Assembly (NCBI GenBank): GCA_959019945.1
Contig: CAUEQD010000009.1
Span: 1 to 64,000, forward strand
Length of the DNA: 64,000 bases
Direction of reading: 5' to 3'
Source: an uncultured Collinsella sp.
Lineage (GTDB): Bacteria; Actinomycetota; Coriobacteriia; Coriobacteriales; Coriobacteriaceae
This document shows positions 18,044-27,653 of this stretch, in pieces. The translations under genes were made by a program, and so were the position numbers. Within the stretch, counting starts at the first letter, position 1. Every line of letters begins with the position of its first letter. The notes beneath the pieces are model-generated. The model was not told where the DNA came from, searched no databases, and saw only the letters and a list, made by a program, of their open reading frames with translations.

Positions 18044-20161
18044 ATGGCATCTGCTGTGAAGCGTGACGGTCGCGCCGTGGTGACCACATGCGGGGGATGC
18101 TATGCCGATTGCGCCTTTGCGGCACGCGTTGAGGACGGTCGCGTGGTGGCCGAGCTGCCGGTGCCGGGGCATCCGTGCGCGACGCGTGCGCTGTGTGCCC
18201 GCGGGCGGCATCGCCTGGCAATGCCGTTTGACGAGCGCGACCGGATTTTGCACCCCATGCGCCGACGAGCTGATGGCTCGGGGTTCGATGTGATTTCGTG
18301 GGACGAGGCGTTTGCCCAGATTGCCGAGCGCCTTTTGGGGATTGTTGACGAGCGCGGGCCCCGTGCACTGGGTATGACGCTCGGCGTGCCCTCGTTCGAC
18401 CGCTACTGGGCGCATCGTTTTATGCATGCGCTGGGCTCGCCCAACGTATACGGTGCCGACGGTGCCTGCGAGGTAAGCCGACTTACCGGTTGGGAGCACA
18501 GCCTGGGCTATAGTCCCGCCTCCGACCTGGCGCATACCGATTGCATCATGTACCTGGGGCGTTCCATCGTCGATTCGTCGACGATGGGGGCCGTTGATGC
18601 GCTCAACGATGCGCGCCGGCGCGGGGCGAAGATCATCGTGGTTGACCCCCGGCGCAGCGGTTCGGCCGCGCTTGCCGACCGCTGGCTGCGCGTGCGTCCC
18701 GGATGCGATCTGGCGTTGCTGCTGGGTATCGCACATGTGCTGGTAGCCGAGGACCTGTACGATCACGAGTTCGTTGCCCGCTATACCACGGGTTTTGATG
18801 AGCTGGCGCAGGCGGCCAGTGCTTGGACGCCCGAGTGGGCCGAGTCGATGTGCGACGTGCCGGCCGCAGAGATTGTCGCTACGGCGCGCGAGCTAGCTGC
18901 CGCCGCGCCCGCCGCTGTGGTGGACGCGGGCTTTCATGGCGGCATCGGTATCGCGTATGCCAATAGCACCCAGACCGCGCGCGCTATTTGCTTGGTCGAT
19001 GTGCTGCTGGGCTGCATCGGACACGCGGGCGGCGCGCTCAACCCGCCCACGCCGCTTGTGTTGGGCGACCTCGATCCCGCACGCTTTGCGACGCCGCCGG
19101 TGCCATGCGGGCCCAAGCTGGGGTCCGAGCGCTATCCACTGGTCGATCCGGTGCGCGGCCTGTGCACGACCATCGGTCAGTCGATTCTTGCCGGCGATTT
19201 GCGTGGGCTCATCGTCTATGCCAGTAACCCCGGTGCGGGCTATGGCAATGCGCAGGCTTGGTTGGGTATTTTGCAGCAGCTCGACTTGCTCGTGACGATT
19301 GATATTCGCTGGTCCGAGACGGCGCGTGCTTCGGACTTCGTGCTGCCCGACGTGACGTATCTGGAGGCCGACCGCGGCGTGGGCACGGTCGTGGGCGCCA
19401 ACGATGCGCGCGTGTTCTTCCGCAATGCCGTGCTGCCCGTGCAGCATGACGACACACGTCCCGGTCGGGAGATTTTTGCCGGTCTGGCGCAGGCGTGTGG
19501 CGTGGGCGAGTACTTCCAGTTTACGTCTGACAATCTGGCGGCTGCCCAGGTGGCGCCTTTTGGGATCGATCTGGACGAACTCAAGGAACGCGGCTGGGCC
19601 GACACGGGCGTCGCGTTGCCGTCGCGTACGGGCGAGCCGGCGATTCCCCTGTATGGCGGTAAAATTGCGCTGGCAAGCGACGTATGGGGACGAGCCGGCC
19701 TGGGTCGTGTACCCAACTGGATCGCTCCCATGGTTGAGCCCGGCCCGGGGATGTTTCGCCTCATTAGCGGCAACCGCCCCTTTGAGTCGCATACCTCGCG
19801 CAGACTCGCGGCCCAAGGTGCCGCCGAGGCTGGATCGGACCTGGATGCCGTGCAGATGAACGCCGATGTCGCCGCTCGCATGGGTATCGCCAATGGCGAG
19901 GTCGTGGAACTCGTGAGCGATATGGGCCGCGACCGCGTGCGCGTGGAGACGACGCCGTATCTGCATCCGGCGTGCATCTTTACATCGGCCGCCCCCGGCG
20001 GACGTTCGTTTGGCGCCGATGCCGGTGGCGCTCAAGCCTTGGGCGTGGGCCCGCTCGACCACACGCCGTTGCGTTGGGACCCGTTGACGGGTGCCGCGCT
20101 TACTCAGGAAAACGCCGTTCGCGTGGAAAAGATCGCAGAGCACGAGGATAATAACGACTGA
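18044..20161 (+). CDS. Molybdopterin oxidoreductase (DMSO reductase family)
   Basis: 705 residues, cytoplasmic with no Tat signal. N-terminal CGGCYADCAF plus a downstream Cys in CATRALCARGR suggest a 4Fe-4S site. DISWDEAFAQIAERL-like text, GADGACEVSRLTG (the Cys probably ligates Mo) and VVDPRRSGSAALADRWLRVRPG are family signatures. The C-terminal MGDB-binding barrel (LISGNRPFESHTSRRLA) is complete. It differs from FdhF in having Cys instead of Sec. Substrate unknown; thiosulfate/polysulfide-type reductase or a formate dehydrogenase paralogue are possible. No iron-sulfur or membrane partner gene is adjacent. ATG at 18044 follows AAAGGGG. Confidence 0.82.
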   Translation: MASAVKRDGRAVVTTCGGCYADCAFAARVEDGRVVAELPVPGHPCATRALCARGRHRLAMPFDERDRILHPMRRRADGSGFDVISWDEAFAQIAERLLGIVDERGPRALGMTLGVPSFDRYWAHRFMHALGSPNVYGADGACEVSRLTGWEHSLGYSPASDLAHTDCIMYLGRSIVDSSTMGAVDALNDARRRGAKIIVVDPRRSGSAALADRWLRVRPGCDLALLLGIAHVLVAEDLYDHEFVARYTTGFDELAQAASAWTPEWAESMCDVPAAEIVATARELAAAAPAAVVDAGFHGGIGIAYANSTQTARAICLVDVLLGCIGHAGGALNPPTPLVLGDLDPARFATPPVPCGPKLGSERYPLVDPVRGLCTTIGQSILAGDLRGLIVYASNPGAGYGNAQAWLGILQQLDLLVTIDIRWSETARASDFVLPDVTYLEADRGVGTVVGANDARVFFRNAVLPVQHDDTRPGREIFAGLAQACGVGEYFQFTSDNLAAAQVAPFGIDLDELKERGWADTGVALPSRTGEPAIPLYGGKIALASDVWGRAGLGRVPNWIAPMVEPGPGMFRLISGNRPFESHTSRRLAAQGAAEAGSDLDAVQMNADVAARMGIANGEVVELVSDMGRDRVRVETTPYLHPACIFTSAAPGGRSFGADAGGAQALGVGPLDHTPLRWDPLTGAALTQENAVRVEKIAEHEDNND

Positions 20162-20235
20162 TTGATTCAACAGATTGATTCGGCTGGTTTTGACGAACGG
20201 CCGACTGATCTGCCCTTGGTTTTGAAAGGCCGCAC

Positions 20236-21693
20236 ATGAGCGATAGCCAGAACATGTCCGATGAGGTGCGCGCCCGCCTGCGCGCCATTCCCTCCGTCAA
20301 CGAGCTGCTCGCAGAGTGGCCAGTTGTGAAGGCGGCGGGGGAGACCTGCGACGCGGTGGTGCATGCCGCCGTCACGGCCGAGCTCGACGAGGAGCGCGCC
20401 GCCATTCGTGCCGGCGCCGCCCCGCGTTCCAAGCGCGAGCTGGCCTCGGCCATCGAGTGGCGTGCGCATCGCTCCGCGCTGCCGAGCCTGCGCCCAGCAG
20501 TTAATGCCACGGGTGTGGTCATCCATACCAACTTGGGCCGCGCCCCGCTCGCGGAGTCGGTCGCCAAGGCCGTGGCCGAGGTTGCGCGCGGGTACAGCAC
20601 GCTCGAGTACAGTGTGGACACTTGTTCGCGCGGGTCGCGCAAGGAGCACGCCGCGCAGCTGATCCGCTCGCTCACCGGTGCCGAGGACGCGCTCGTGGTC
20701 AACAACAACGCCGCCGCGGTACTGCTGGTGCTGGCGACCCATGCCGCAGGCAAGGAGGTTATCGTCAGCCGCGGCGAGCTTGTCGAGATCGGCGGCAGCT
20801 TCCGCATCCCCGATGTCATGGCGGCTTCGGGCGCCAAACTCGTCGAGGTCGGCGCCACCAACCGCACGCATTTGGACGACTACGAGCGCGCCATCACGCC
20901 CGATACGGCGATGATCCTCAAGGTCCATCCTTCCAACTATCGCATCGAGGGCTTTCACGAGGAGGTGGGCTCTCGGGAGCTTGCCGCTCTGGCCCACAAG
21001 CATGGCCTGCTGTTCTACGAGGACCAGGGGTCGGGCGCGCTGTTGCCCGACGACATCTTGGTGCGCGGCGGCGAAGAAACCACGCCGGCTTCGGTTGCGG
21101 CGGGGCTCGATCTGGTGTCGTGCTCGGGCGATAAACTGCTCGGTGCCGCACAAGCGGGCATTATCATGGGCCGTCGCAATCTGGTCCAGGCCTGTGGGTC
21201 ACATCCGCTTATGCGCGCCCTGCGCCCGGGCAAGCTCGCGCTGACGGCGCTCGAGGCCACGCTGCGTATCTACATGGACGGTGCCGATGTTGCCCATCGC
21301 GATATTCCGGTGCTCAGCATGCTTACGCTGCCGCAGGCCCATTTGGAGCGACGTGCCCGCAAGCTGCGCGATCGTATGGTCGCCGGGCTCGATAAGGCTG
21401 GCTACCCATGTGCCGTTCAGGTGGAGATCGTCGAGGAATCGTCGACCCCTGGTGGCGGCTCGCTGCCTACCGTGGAGCTGCCCACCACGTGCGTTGCCGT
21501 GCGCCTCGTCGATGAGCGTCTTTCCGTTGACGCACTCAAGCGCTCGCTCGTCCAAGATTTCGACACGCCTGTCGTCACGCGAACCTCGCACGATCGCATT
21601 TTGTTTGACGTCCGTACGCTTGTGGGCGACCGCGATATCGAGACGGCGGCATCGACGCTCGTCGCGTGCGTTAAGAAGGCGATTGCTCGATGA
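20236..21693 (+). CDS. selA: L-seryl-tRNA(Sec) selenium transferase
   Basis: 485-residue PLP enzyme that converts seryl-tRNA(Sec) to selenocysteyl-tRNA(Sec) using selenophosphate. Visible signatures: NATGVVIHTNLGRAPL, the STLEYSVDTCSRGSRKEH segment, VNNNAAAVLL, and SCSGDKLLGAAQAG whose Lys should bind PLP. It overlaps selB by 4 nt. Confidence 0.95.
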   Translation: MSDSQNMSDEVRARLRAIPSVNELLAEWPVVKAAGETCDAVVHAAVTAELDEERAAIRAGAAPRSKRELASAIEWRAHRSALPSLRPAVNATGVVIHTNLGRAPLAESVAKAVAEVARGYSTLEYSVDTCSRGSRKEHAAQLIRSLTGAEDALVVNNNAAAVLLVLATHAAGKEVIVSRGELVEIGGSFRIPDVMAASGAKLVEVGATNRTHLDDYERAITPDTAMILKVHPSNYRIEGFHEEVGSRELAALAHKHGLLFYEDQGSGALLPDDILVRGGEETTPASVAAGLDLVSCSGDKLLGAAQAGIIMGRRNLVQACGSHPLMRALRPGKLALTALEATLRIYMDGADVAHRDIPVLSMLTLPQAHLERRARKLRDRMVAGLDKAGYPCAVQVEIVEESSTPGGGSLPTVELPTTCVAVRLVDERLSVDALKRSLVQDFDTPVVTRTSHDRILFDVRTLVGDRDIETAASTLVACVKKAIAR

Positions 21694-23657
21694 GTGAGGT
21701 TCAGAAGCTGGTGGAGTGCCCCGTTATCGTTGGCACGGCGGGCCACGTCGACCACGGTAAGTCCGCACTGATCGAGGCGCTGACCGGCAAGAATCCCGAT
21801 CGCCTGGAGGTTGAGCGCCGTCGCGGTATGACCGTGGAGCTGGGCTTTGGCGAGCTGGCGCTGCCGAGCGGCAAGATCGTCGGCCTGGTCGACGTGCCGG
21901 GCCATGCGCACTACCTGCGTGCCATGGTGCAGGGTGCGACAGGCATCGACGTTGCCGTGCTGGTGGTCTCTGCCGTTGAGGGTGTAATGCCGCAGACGCG
22001 CGAGCACGTGCACGTGCTGGAGCTGCTGGGCGTCACGCATATGGTGGTGGCGCTGACGATGTGCGACTTGGCCGATGTCGAGATGACCGAGCTTGCCGAG
22101 CTCGATGTCGATGACTTCTTGTCGGGTACCGTGTTTGCGGGCGCGCCGATCGTGCCCGTGTCGTCCAAGACCGGCGCGGGGATCGATGACCTGCTGGCTG
22201 CGCTCGACGAGCAGGTGGGTGTTTGCTGGGATTCCTGTCGCGACCGTGCCGAGCGGAGCGATGCCGCGCCTCGCCTGCCGATCGACCGCTGCTTTACGAT
22301 CAAGGGCGTCGGCACCGTCGTGACGGGAACGCTGCACGATGCGCCCGTCGCGGTGGGGGATGAGCTCGTCGCGCTGCCGTCGCGTACGGTCTGTCGCGTG
22401 CGCGGGATTCAGGTGCATGGCGATACGCCGCAGGCGTTGCCCGGTCAGCGTGTGGCGCTCAACCTGGTCGGCGACGGAGTCGCGGCGCTTGACCGTGGCG
22501 AGATGCTGGGCGTGGTGGACCGCTTTGGCCAGACGTTGCGCTTTATGATGACGTTTACCTACTTGGGTCGCGAGGGAGCCAAGCCGCGTGTGCTCGAGTC
22601 GGGTGCGCGTGTGCACGTGATGGCGGGTACAGCCGAGGTTGTCGGCCGCATCATGTTCATGGAGGGCGAGGCCCCCATGGCGGTGGGCGAGACCCGTACC
22701 GTACAGGTGCGCTTGGAGGAGCCGCTGCCGCTGCGCGCCGGAGACCATGCCGTGGTGCTGTCGTATTCGCCCGTTATGCTCATTGGCGGCGGGCGTGTGC
22801 TGCTTTCGCGTTGCCGTCGTTCGCGCGAGCTTGCCGAAGGAGAGCGTGCGCTGTATGTGGCGCTTGAGGCCGGCGATATCGCGGGCGGTGTGGGCGCTTG
22901 GCTGGCGCTGCAGACGCTGCCGGTTACGACGGTTGATGTTGCCGAGGCTTTGGATCTTCGTGTTGGCGAGGCCGATGCCGCACTGCGCGGATTGGTGGCG
23001 CAGGGCTCCGTTCGCAAGCTTGCCGCGGGCGATGCGGGCCTCTTGGCGGACGCCGTGGTGCTCGACGCCGCGATGGATGCACTGGCGGCGACCCTGTCAG
23101 CCATGCACGCGGCGGCTCCCAAGGAGACGGGCTTTACGCCCGGCGCCGTTGCCCATGCTGCGTGGCCTGCCGCTGATGAAGGCGTTGCCGCGGCTCTGAT
23201 TGCCGAGGGCTGCTCGCGTGGCGTGTGCGCCGCCGTGGGCGCCGAGGTGTTCGACCCGCACTCCGCTGCCGCCGCGGCGCGTGTGGTGCGCGAGGCCTGC
23301 GAACGTATCGTTGCCTTGCTGGACGAAGCCGGCCTGGATGCACCGACGTTGCCCGAGGTGGGCGAACAGCTGCAGCTCGGCCGCGACACCATGACGCGTG
23401 CCCTGCGCGAGCTTTCGCTTAAACGCGCGATCGTTAAGGTCGAGCGCGACGTTGCCCTGTCCGCTGCCGCCGAGGCCCATGCGCGTGAGCTCGTCGCCGC
23501 CGCCGTTGAGGCAGCCGGCGGCGCTGCCACCACGAGCGTGCTGCGCGAGGCCCTGGGCGTGTCGCGTAAACGTGCCATCAGTATCTTGGAGCACCTGGAT
23601 GCCGTGCGCTTTACGGTGCTCGACAAGGATGCCGGCGGCCTGAGGTCCCTGCGCTAG
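21690..23657 (+). CDS. selB: Selenocysteine-specific elongation factor
   Basis: 655 residues. The GTPase domain has GTAGHVDHGKSALI (P-loop), DVPGH and a TMCD variant of NKxD. The EF-Tu-like domains follow, and the C-terminal ~250 residues form winged-helix repeats (for example GEQLQLGRDTMTRALREL) that bind SECIS hairpins such as the one in fdhF. It starts inside the end of selA; tRNA-Sec lies 36 nt downstream. Confidence 0.95.
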   Translation: MSEVQKLVECPVIVGTAGHVDHGKSALIEALTGKNPDRLEVERRRGMTVELGFGELALPSGKIVGLVDVPGHAHYLRAMVQGATGIDVAVLVVSAVEGVMPQTREHVHVLELLGVTHMVVALTMCDLADVEMTELAELDVDDFLSGTVFAGAPIVPVSSKTGAGIDDLLAALDEQVGVCWDSCRDRAERSDAAPRLPIDRCFTIKGVGTVVTGTLHDAPVAVGDELVALPSRTVCRVRGIQVHGDTPQALPGQRVALNLVGDGVAALDRGEMLGVVDRFGQTLRFMMTFTYLGREGAKPRVLESGARVHVMAGTAEVVGRIMFMEGEAPMAVGETRTVQVRLEEPLPLRAGDHAVVLSYSPVMLIGGGRVLLSRCRRSRELAEGERALYVALEAGDIAGGVGAWLALQTLPVTTVDVAEALDLRVGEADAALRGLVAQGSVRKLAAGDAGLLADAVVLDAAMDALAATLSAMHAAAPKETGFTPGAVAHAAWPAADEGVAAALIAEGCSRGVCAAVGAEVFDPHSAAAAARVVREACERIVALLDEAGLDAPTLPEVGEQLQLGRDTMTRALRELSLKRAIVKVERDVALSAAAEAHARELVAAAVEAAGGAATTSVLREALGVSRKRAISILEHLDAVRFTVLDKDAGGLRSLR

Positions 23658-23693
23658 ATTGGCTGCTCGGTTTGGTAAAATACCGCCGCACTT

Positions 23694-23790
23694 GGGAACG
23701 GATGGGCTCCGGTGGGCTCCGCGGTCCTCAAAACCGTTGCGAGGCGTGCAAAACGTCTTGGATGTGTTCGATTCACATACGTTCCCGCCA
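23694..23790 (+). tRNA. selC: tRNA-Sec (anticodon TCA)
   Basis: A 97-nt tRNA with CCA encoded. The acceptor stem GGGAACG pairs with CGTTCCC. The long 6-bp D-stem (GGGCTC both strands) around CGGT is typical of tRNA-Sec. The anticodon arm GCGGT-CCTCAAA-ACCGT exposes TCA. A 7-bp variable arm (GAGGCGT/ACGTCTT) and a T-arm (ATGTG-TTCGATT-CACAT) follow. It completes a selA-selB-selC cluster. Confidence 0.95.
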
Positions 23791-23945
23791 TACGCTACCA
23801 GCGCTTTTGTGCTCGCGGTCTTGCTGCGTGCCGCAAAAGCGCTGTTTTGTTTCTGCATGGGCTCGCCGTGTCCTCCGTCTTGTCGCCTGCGGTAATTGGT
23901 CCCGTGCGTTGGGCTTTGAACGTTCCGATGGAGGTGTTTTGCCGT

Positions 23946-24578
23946 ATGACTACCGTAAGACGGGCCGATCTTTCTTGCGTCGTCCAAGCGGGCGGGCTGT
24001 CCTCACGCATGGGCCGCGATAAGGCGCGTATGACGTTTTGCGGCGAACCGCTCATCGAGCGCGTGCTGGGTCGGCTAGCGCCAGTTGCCGGCGAGTTGGT
24101 CGTGACGACTTCGCGTTCCAGCGAGCTTGCCTATCTGGAGGAACGCACGTTTGGCGGTCTGGTGCCGCGAATAGTGTCGGACCTTGAGGGGTCGGCGGGC
24201 GCCATGCGCGGCATCGCGAGCTCGCTGGCTGCGGCTCGGCTTCCTTTCGCGGCTATCGTCGCCTGTGATATGCCGTTCGTCTCGCCGGAACTCATCGGCG
24301 CGCTTGCCGATCGTGTTGAGGTCGAGGCGCTCGACGTGTGCGTGCCGCGCGAGGAGCGGGGGATTGAGCCGCTTTGCGCCGTCTGGCGCCGTGACGCGTG
24401 TGCGCCGGTCGCCCAAGAGCTGCTCGCCTGCGACCGTCAGCGCATTCGCTGCCTGATTAATCGCGTTCAGGCTGGTTATATGGATGAGCCGCAGATCGTT
24501 AAGGTCGCAGGCTCGACGCTCTGCTTCGAGAATGTCAATACGCCCGAGGAGTTTGCGGCAGCCGAGCTGCTCGCCTAG
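23946..24578 (+). CDS. mobA: Molybdenum cofactor guanylyltransferase
   Basis: 210 residues. The N-terminal nucleotidyltransferase signature VVQAGGLSSRMGRDKARM matches MobA. ACDMPFVSP holds the metal-binding Asp. It converts Mo-molybdopterin to the MGD form needed by FdhF and the 18-kb oxidoreductase. ATG at 23946 is chosen because upstream in-frame sequence runs into tRNA-Sec. GGAGG is present about 9 nt upstream. Confidence 0.9.
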   Translation: MTTVRRADLSCVVQAGGLSSRMGRDKARMTFCGEPLIERVLGRLAPVAGELVVTTSRSSELAYLEERTFGGLVPRIVSDLEGSAGAMRGIASSLAAARLPFAAIVACDMPFVSPELIGALADRVEVEALDVCVPREERGIEPLCAVWRRDACAPVAQELLACDRQRIRCLINRVQAGYMDEPQIVKVAGSTLCFENVNTPEEFAAAELLA

Positions 24579-24607
24579 ATCTGCACACATCAATGACGGG
24601 AGATGCC

Positions 24608-25003
24608 GTGTCACATGATATTTGCCCCGATACCGGGGAACCTTGCACTTGCGATGGGTCCGAGCCTTGCACCTGCGGCTGTGGCGGCTGTGGACATACC
24701 GCGGAAGAGGAAGCGGCCGCCGCGGCGTATCGCGAGGCACACCGCGAAGGCCCGTCCGGTGATGCCCTCGACCACGAGCGCAAGATTATCGTGTCGTTTG
24801 ACAGCACCTTCGACGTGATGGAATGCGAGCAGCTGTGCCTGGATGCCGGCGTGCCCGGGCGCATCATGCCGCTGCCCGGTTCCATTACCGCAGGTTGCGG
24901 CCTGTGCTGGGCCATGCCGTTCTCCGGCGATGCGCTCGCCGCCTTCCGTGCTGCCACCGAAGGCCGCATAACCCCCGCCGACTACCATCAGCTCGTCCTC
25001 TAG
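24608..25003 (+). CDS. DUF3343 putative Se/S carrier-like protein with Cys-rich N-terminus
   Basis: About 131 residues. The C-terminal part (IIVSFDSTFDVMECEQLCLDAGVPG then MPLPGSITAGCGLCWAMPF) matches DUF3343, a small family proposed as a selenium/sulfur carrier. The N-terminal ~30 residues are unusually Cys-rich (GEPCTC, EPCTCGCGGCGH) and may bind metal. GTG at 24608 follows GGGAG; ATG at 24593 is an alternative. It lies next to selABC, mobA and a molybdenum hydroxylase, consistent with selenium or Mo-enzyme maturation. Function is inferred. Confidence 0.7.
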   Translation: MSHDICPDTGEPCTCDGSEPCTCGCGGCGHTAEEEAAAAAYREAHREGPSGDALDHERKIIVSFDSTFDVMECEQLCLDAGVPGRIMPLPGSITAGCGLCWAMPFSGDALAAFRAATEGRITPADYHQLVL

Positions 25004-25011
25004 CCACCGGC

Positions 25012-25046
25012 ACCACCACAAAGGTGCCTGTCCCCAATGTGGTGGT
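25012..25046. repeat. Short palindrome containing GGTGCCTGTCCCC
   Basis: ACCACCACA and TGTGGTGGT flank a 17-nt loop with GGTGCCTGTCCCC, whose reverse complement GGGGACAGGCACC resembles the GGGACAGG motif at 34342. The rest of the gap to gdhA shows no gene. Confidence 0.4.
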
Positions 25047-25260
25047 TTGGAACACGTGGACGAAACAGGTTTGAAACACGGGTTTTGCACGTCAGGCACT
25101 CAAAAACGCTTCTACCTGCATCGTAATCAAAACGAAACATCTGCTCGTCGGCTTATGCGAAACTTTGCTGCAACAGTGCGATATTATCCATACTCGATAA
25201 AGCTCGCGGCGCATGGGGCGCCTCGAACGACACTTTTCTTTTCCATCAATTGGAGGAAGC

Positions 25261-26616
25261 ATGAGCTACACGCAGAAAGTTCTCGACGAGCTCAAGGCCC
25301 GCTATCCCGAGCAGCCTGAGTTCATCCAGGCCGCGACCGAGATTCTCGGCACCATCCAGCCGGCGCTCGACGCCCATCCCGAGTACGAGGAGGCCGCCCT
25401 GCTTGAGCGCCTCGTCGAGCCCGAGCGCATCGTCATGTTCCGTGTTCCCTGGGTCGACGACCAGGGCAAGGTTCAGGTCAACCGCGGTTACCGCGTCGAG
25501 TTCAACTCTGCCATTGGACCCTACAAGGGCGGCCTGCGCTTTAACCCGACGGTCACCCTGGGCATGCTCAAGTTCCTGGGCCTGGAGCAGATCCTCAAGA
25601 ACAGCCTGACCACCCTTCCCATGGGCGGCGGCAAGGGCGGTTCCGACTTTGACCCCAAGGGCAAGTCCAACAACGAGATCATGCACTTCTGCCAGTCCTT
25701 CATGACCGAGCTCTATCGCCACATCGGCCCCAACACCGACGTTCCCGCCGGCGACCTGGGCGTTGGCGGCCGCGAGGTTGCCTACCTGTTCGGTCAGTAC
25801 AAGCGCCTGACCAATGAGTGGACCGGCGTCCTTACCGGCAAGGGCCTCTCTTTTGGCGGCTCGCTCGCCCGTACCGAGGCCACCGGCTACGGCCTGGCCT
25901 ACTTTGTGGACGAGTACCTCAAGAGCCGCGGCGACTCCTTCGAGGGCAAGAACGTCGTCGTTCACGGCTCCGGTAACGTCGCCATCTACGCGGTCCAGAA
26001 GGTCTCCCAGCTCGGCGGCAAGGTGCTGGCCTGCTCCGACACCCATGGCTGGGTCGAGGATCCCGACGGCATCGACTACACCGTGCTCGAGCATGTCTAC
26101 AACAAGAAGCGCTCCGGCCACGACAAGGGCGTTACGCTCGCCATGTACGTCGACGAGAAGCCCAATGCCACGTGGCACGAGGGTGACGGCCGCGGCGTGT
26201 GGCAGCTGCCCTGCGACATCGCGCTGCCCTGCGCTCGCGAGAACACGCTGCTGCTCGAGGACGCCCAGGCGCTCGTCGCCAACGGCTGCAAGGTGGTCGG
26301 CGAGGGCGCGAACATGCCCACGACCATCGAGGCCACGACCTACTTCCAGGAGAACGGCGTCGCCTTTATGCCCGGTAAGGCTGCCAACGCCGGCGGCGTG
26401 CTCGTGTCCGGCCTGGAGATGAGCCAGAACGCCGAGCACCTGTCCTGGACCTTCGAGGAGGTCGACGGCAAGCTCGAGCAGCTCATGCGCGGCATGTTCC
26501 ACAACGTGGACGACACCGCCAAGGAGTATGGCCAGGAGGGCAACTTTGTCATGGGCGCCAACATCGCCGGCTTCCTGAAGGTCGCCGACGCCATGCTCGC
26601 CCAGGGCGTCTGCTAA
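25261..26616 (+). CDS. gdhA: NADP-specific glutamate dehydrogenase
   Basis: 451 residues, the length of hexameric bacterial GDH. PYKGGLRFNPTVTLGMLKFLG, LPMGGGKGGSDFDPKGKS (catalytic Lys) and a Rossmann segment VVHGSGNVAIYAVQK are visible. It assimilates ammonia into 2-oxoglutarate. ATG at 25261 follows TTGGAGGAAGC. It appears to be monocistronic, with a terminator after it. Confidence 0.95.
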   Translation: MSYTQKVLDELKARYPEQPEFIQAATEILGTIQPALDAHPEYEEAALLERLVEPERIVMFRVPWVDDQGKVQVNRGYRVEFNSAIGPYKGGLRFNPTVTLGMLKFLGLEQILKNSLTTLPMGGGKGGSDFDPKGKSNNEIMHFCQSFMTELYRHIGPNTDVPAGDLGVGGREVAYLFGQYKRLTNEWTGVLTGKGLSFGGSLARTEATGYGLAYFVDEYLKSRGDSFEGKNVVVHGSGNVAIYAVQKVSQLGGKVLACSDTHGWVEDPDGIDYTVLEHVYNKKRSGHDKGVTLAMYVDEKPNATWHEGDGRGVWQLPCDIALPCARENTLLLEDAQALVANGCKVVGEGANMPTTIEATTYFQENGVAFMPGKAANAGGVLVSGLEMSQNAEHLSWTFEEVDGKLEQLMRGMFHNVDDTAKEYGQEGNFVMGANIAGFLKVADAMLAQGVC

Positions 26617-26642
26617 ATCTTCGCTCGACATAGCATGTGATG

Positions 26643-26675
26643 AGGCTCCCAGCTATTCCGGCTGGGAGCCTTTTT
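26643..26675 (+). terminator. Terminator of gdhA
   Basis: AGGCTCCCAGC and GCTGGGAGCCT stem with a 7-nt loop, then a T-run. Confidence 0.9.
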
Positions 26676-26738
26676 CTGTGGTGGTGAGGGTTGTGCGCCC
26701 TCGTTTGGTACACTTAGAAACACTGGACAAGTGAAGAG

Positions 26739-27653
26739 ATGGGGGAGAACGTGCTCAAGTTCGGTACCTACGTCCGTGTTGGAAACGCGGCCGAAGCCTA
26801 TGAGCTCTTACAGAAGAACCGCAACAACAAGATTGTGAGCGGCGGCATCTGGATGCGTCTGGGTTCGCGTCGTGTGGCGACGGCGATTGACCTTTCGGCT
26901 TGCGGGCTCGATCAGATCGAGGAGACCGAGACCGAGTTTCGCATCGGTGCCATGTGCACCCTGCGTCAGCTCGAGCGCCATGTCGGGCTCAACGCGCTTG
27001 TCAACAATGTCTTTGAGTTCGCCGTCCACGACATCGTGGGCGTGCAGCTGCGCAACACCGCTACGGTGGGCGGCAGCATCTACGGGCGCTTCGGTTTCTC
27101 GGACGTGCTCTCTGCGTTCCTGGCGCTCGATTCGTATGTTGAGCTGACGGGTGCCGGCCGCGTGCCGCTCGCCGAGTTCGTTGACATGGGCTACGTGCGC
27201 GACGTGATCGAGTACGTCGTGGTCGTTAAGCACGACTACCGCGCGAGCTATGAGGCCGTGCGCAAGGCCGCGACCGACTTCCCCTCCTTAAACGTCACCG
27301 CCGCCTGGTGGGACAACAGCTGGCATGTCACCGTGGGCGCCCGTCCGCTGCGCGCGATCCTGCTGCAGGGTGAGGCGTGCGGCCTGGTGAACGAGCAGCC
27401 TTCCGAGGACGAGCTGCGTGCCCTTGCCGCGTCCGTACGCGCGCTGAGCTACGGCACCAACTTGTGGGGCTCGGCCGAGTACCGCCGTCGCATCTCGGCG
27501 CCGCTTGCCGCGCAGGCCGTGCGCCGCGCCGCTGGCATCGAGCTTTCGGCCGCGCTTGCCCGCGAGCTCGAGACCGTGCAGATCCCTAAGTTCGCCACGG
27601 ACGAGTATTCCTGCCGCCGCGTGCCCGGCGTCGATTCTAGCGAGGTGCGCTAA
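26739..27653 (+). CDS. FAD-binding subunit of a molybdenum hydroxylase
   Basis: 304 residues of the xanthine dehydrogenase/CO dehydrogenase medium subunit type. ATAIDLSACG, AMCTLRQLER and GVQLRNTATVGGSIYGRFGFSDVL (FAD-binding) are visible, and the C-terminal CODH flavoprotein part is present. It passes electrons from the Fe-S/Mo subunit to an acceptor. ATG at 26739 has a weak ribosome site; GTG at 26751 follows GGGGGAG but at short spacing. It overlaps the next gene by one base. Confidence 0.82.
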   Translation: MGENVLKFGTYVRVGNAAEAYELLQKNRNNKIVSGGIWMRLGSRRVATAIDLSACGLDQIEETETEFRIGAMCTLRQLERHVGLNALVNNVFEFAVHDIVGVQLRNTATVGGSIYGRFGFSDVLSAFLALDSYVELTGAGRVPLAEFVDMGYVRDVIEYVVVVKHDYRASYEAVRKAATDFPSLNVTAAWWDNSWHVTVGARPLRAILLQGEACGLVNEQPSEDELRALAASVRALSYGTNLWGSAEYRRRISAPLAAQAVRRAAGIELSAALARELETVQIPKFATDEYSCRRVPGVDSSEVR

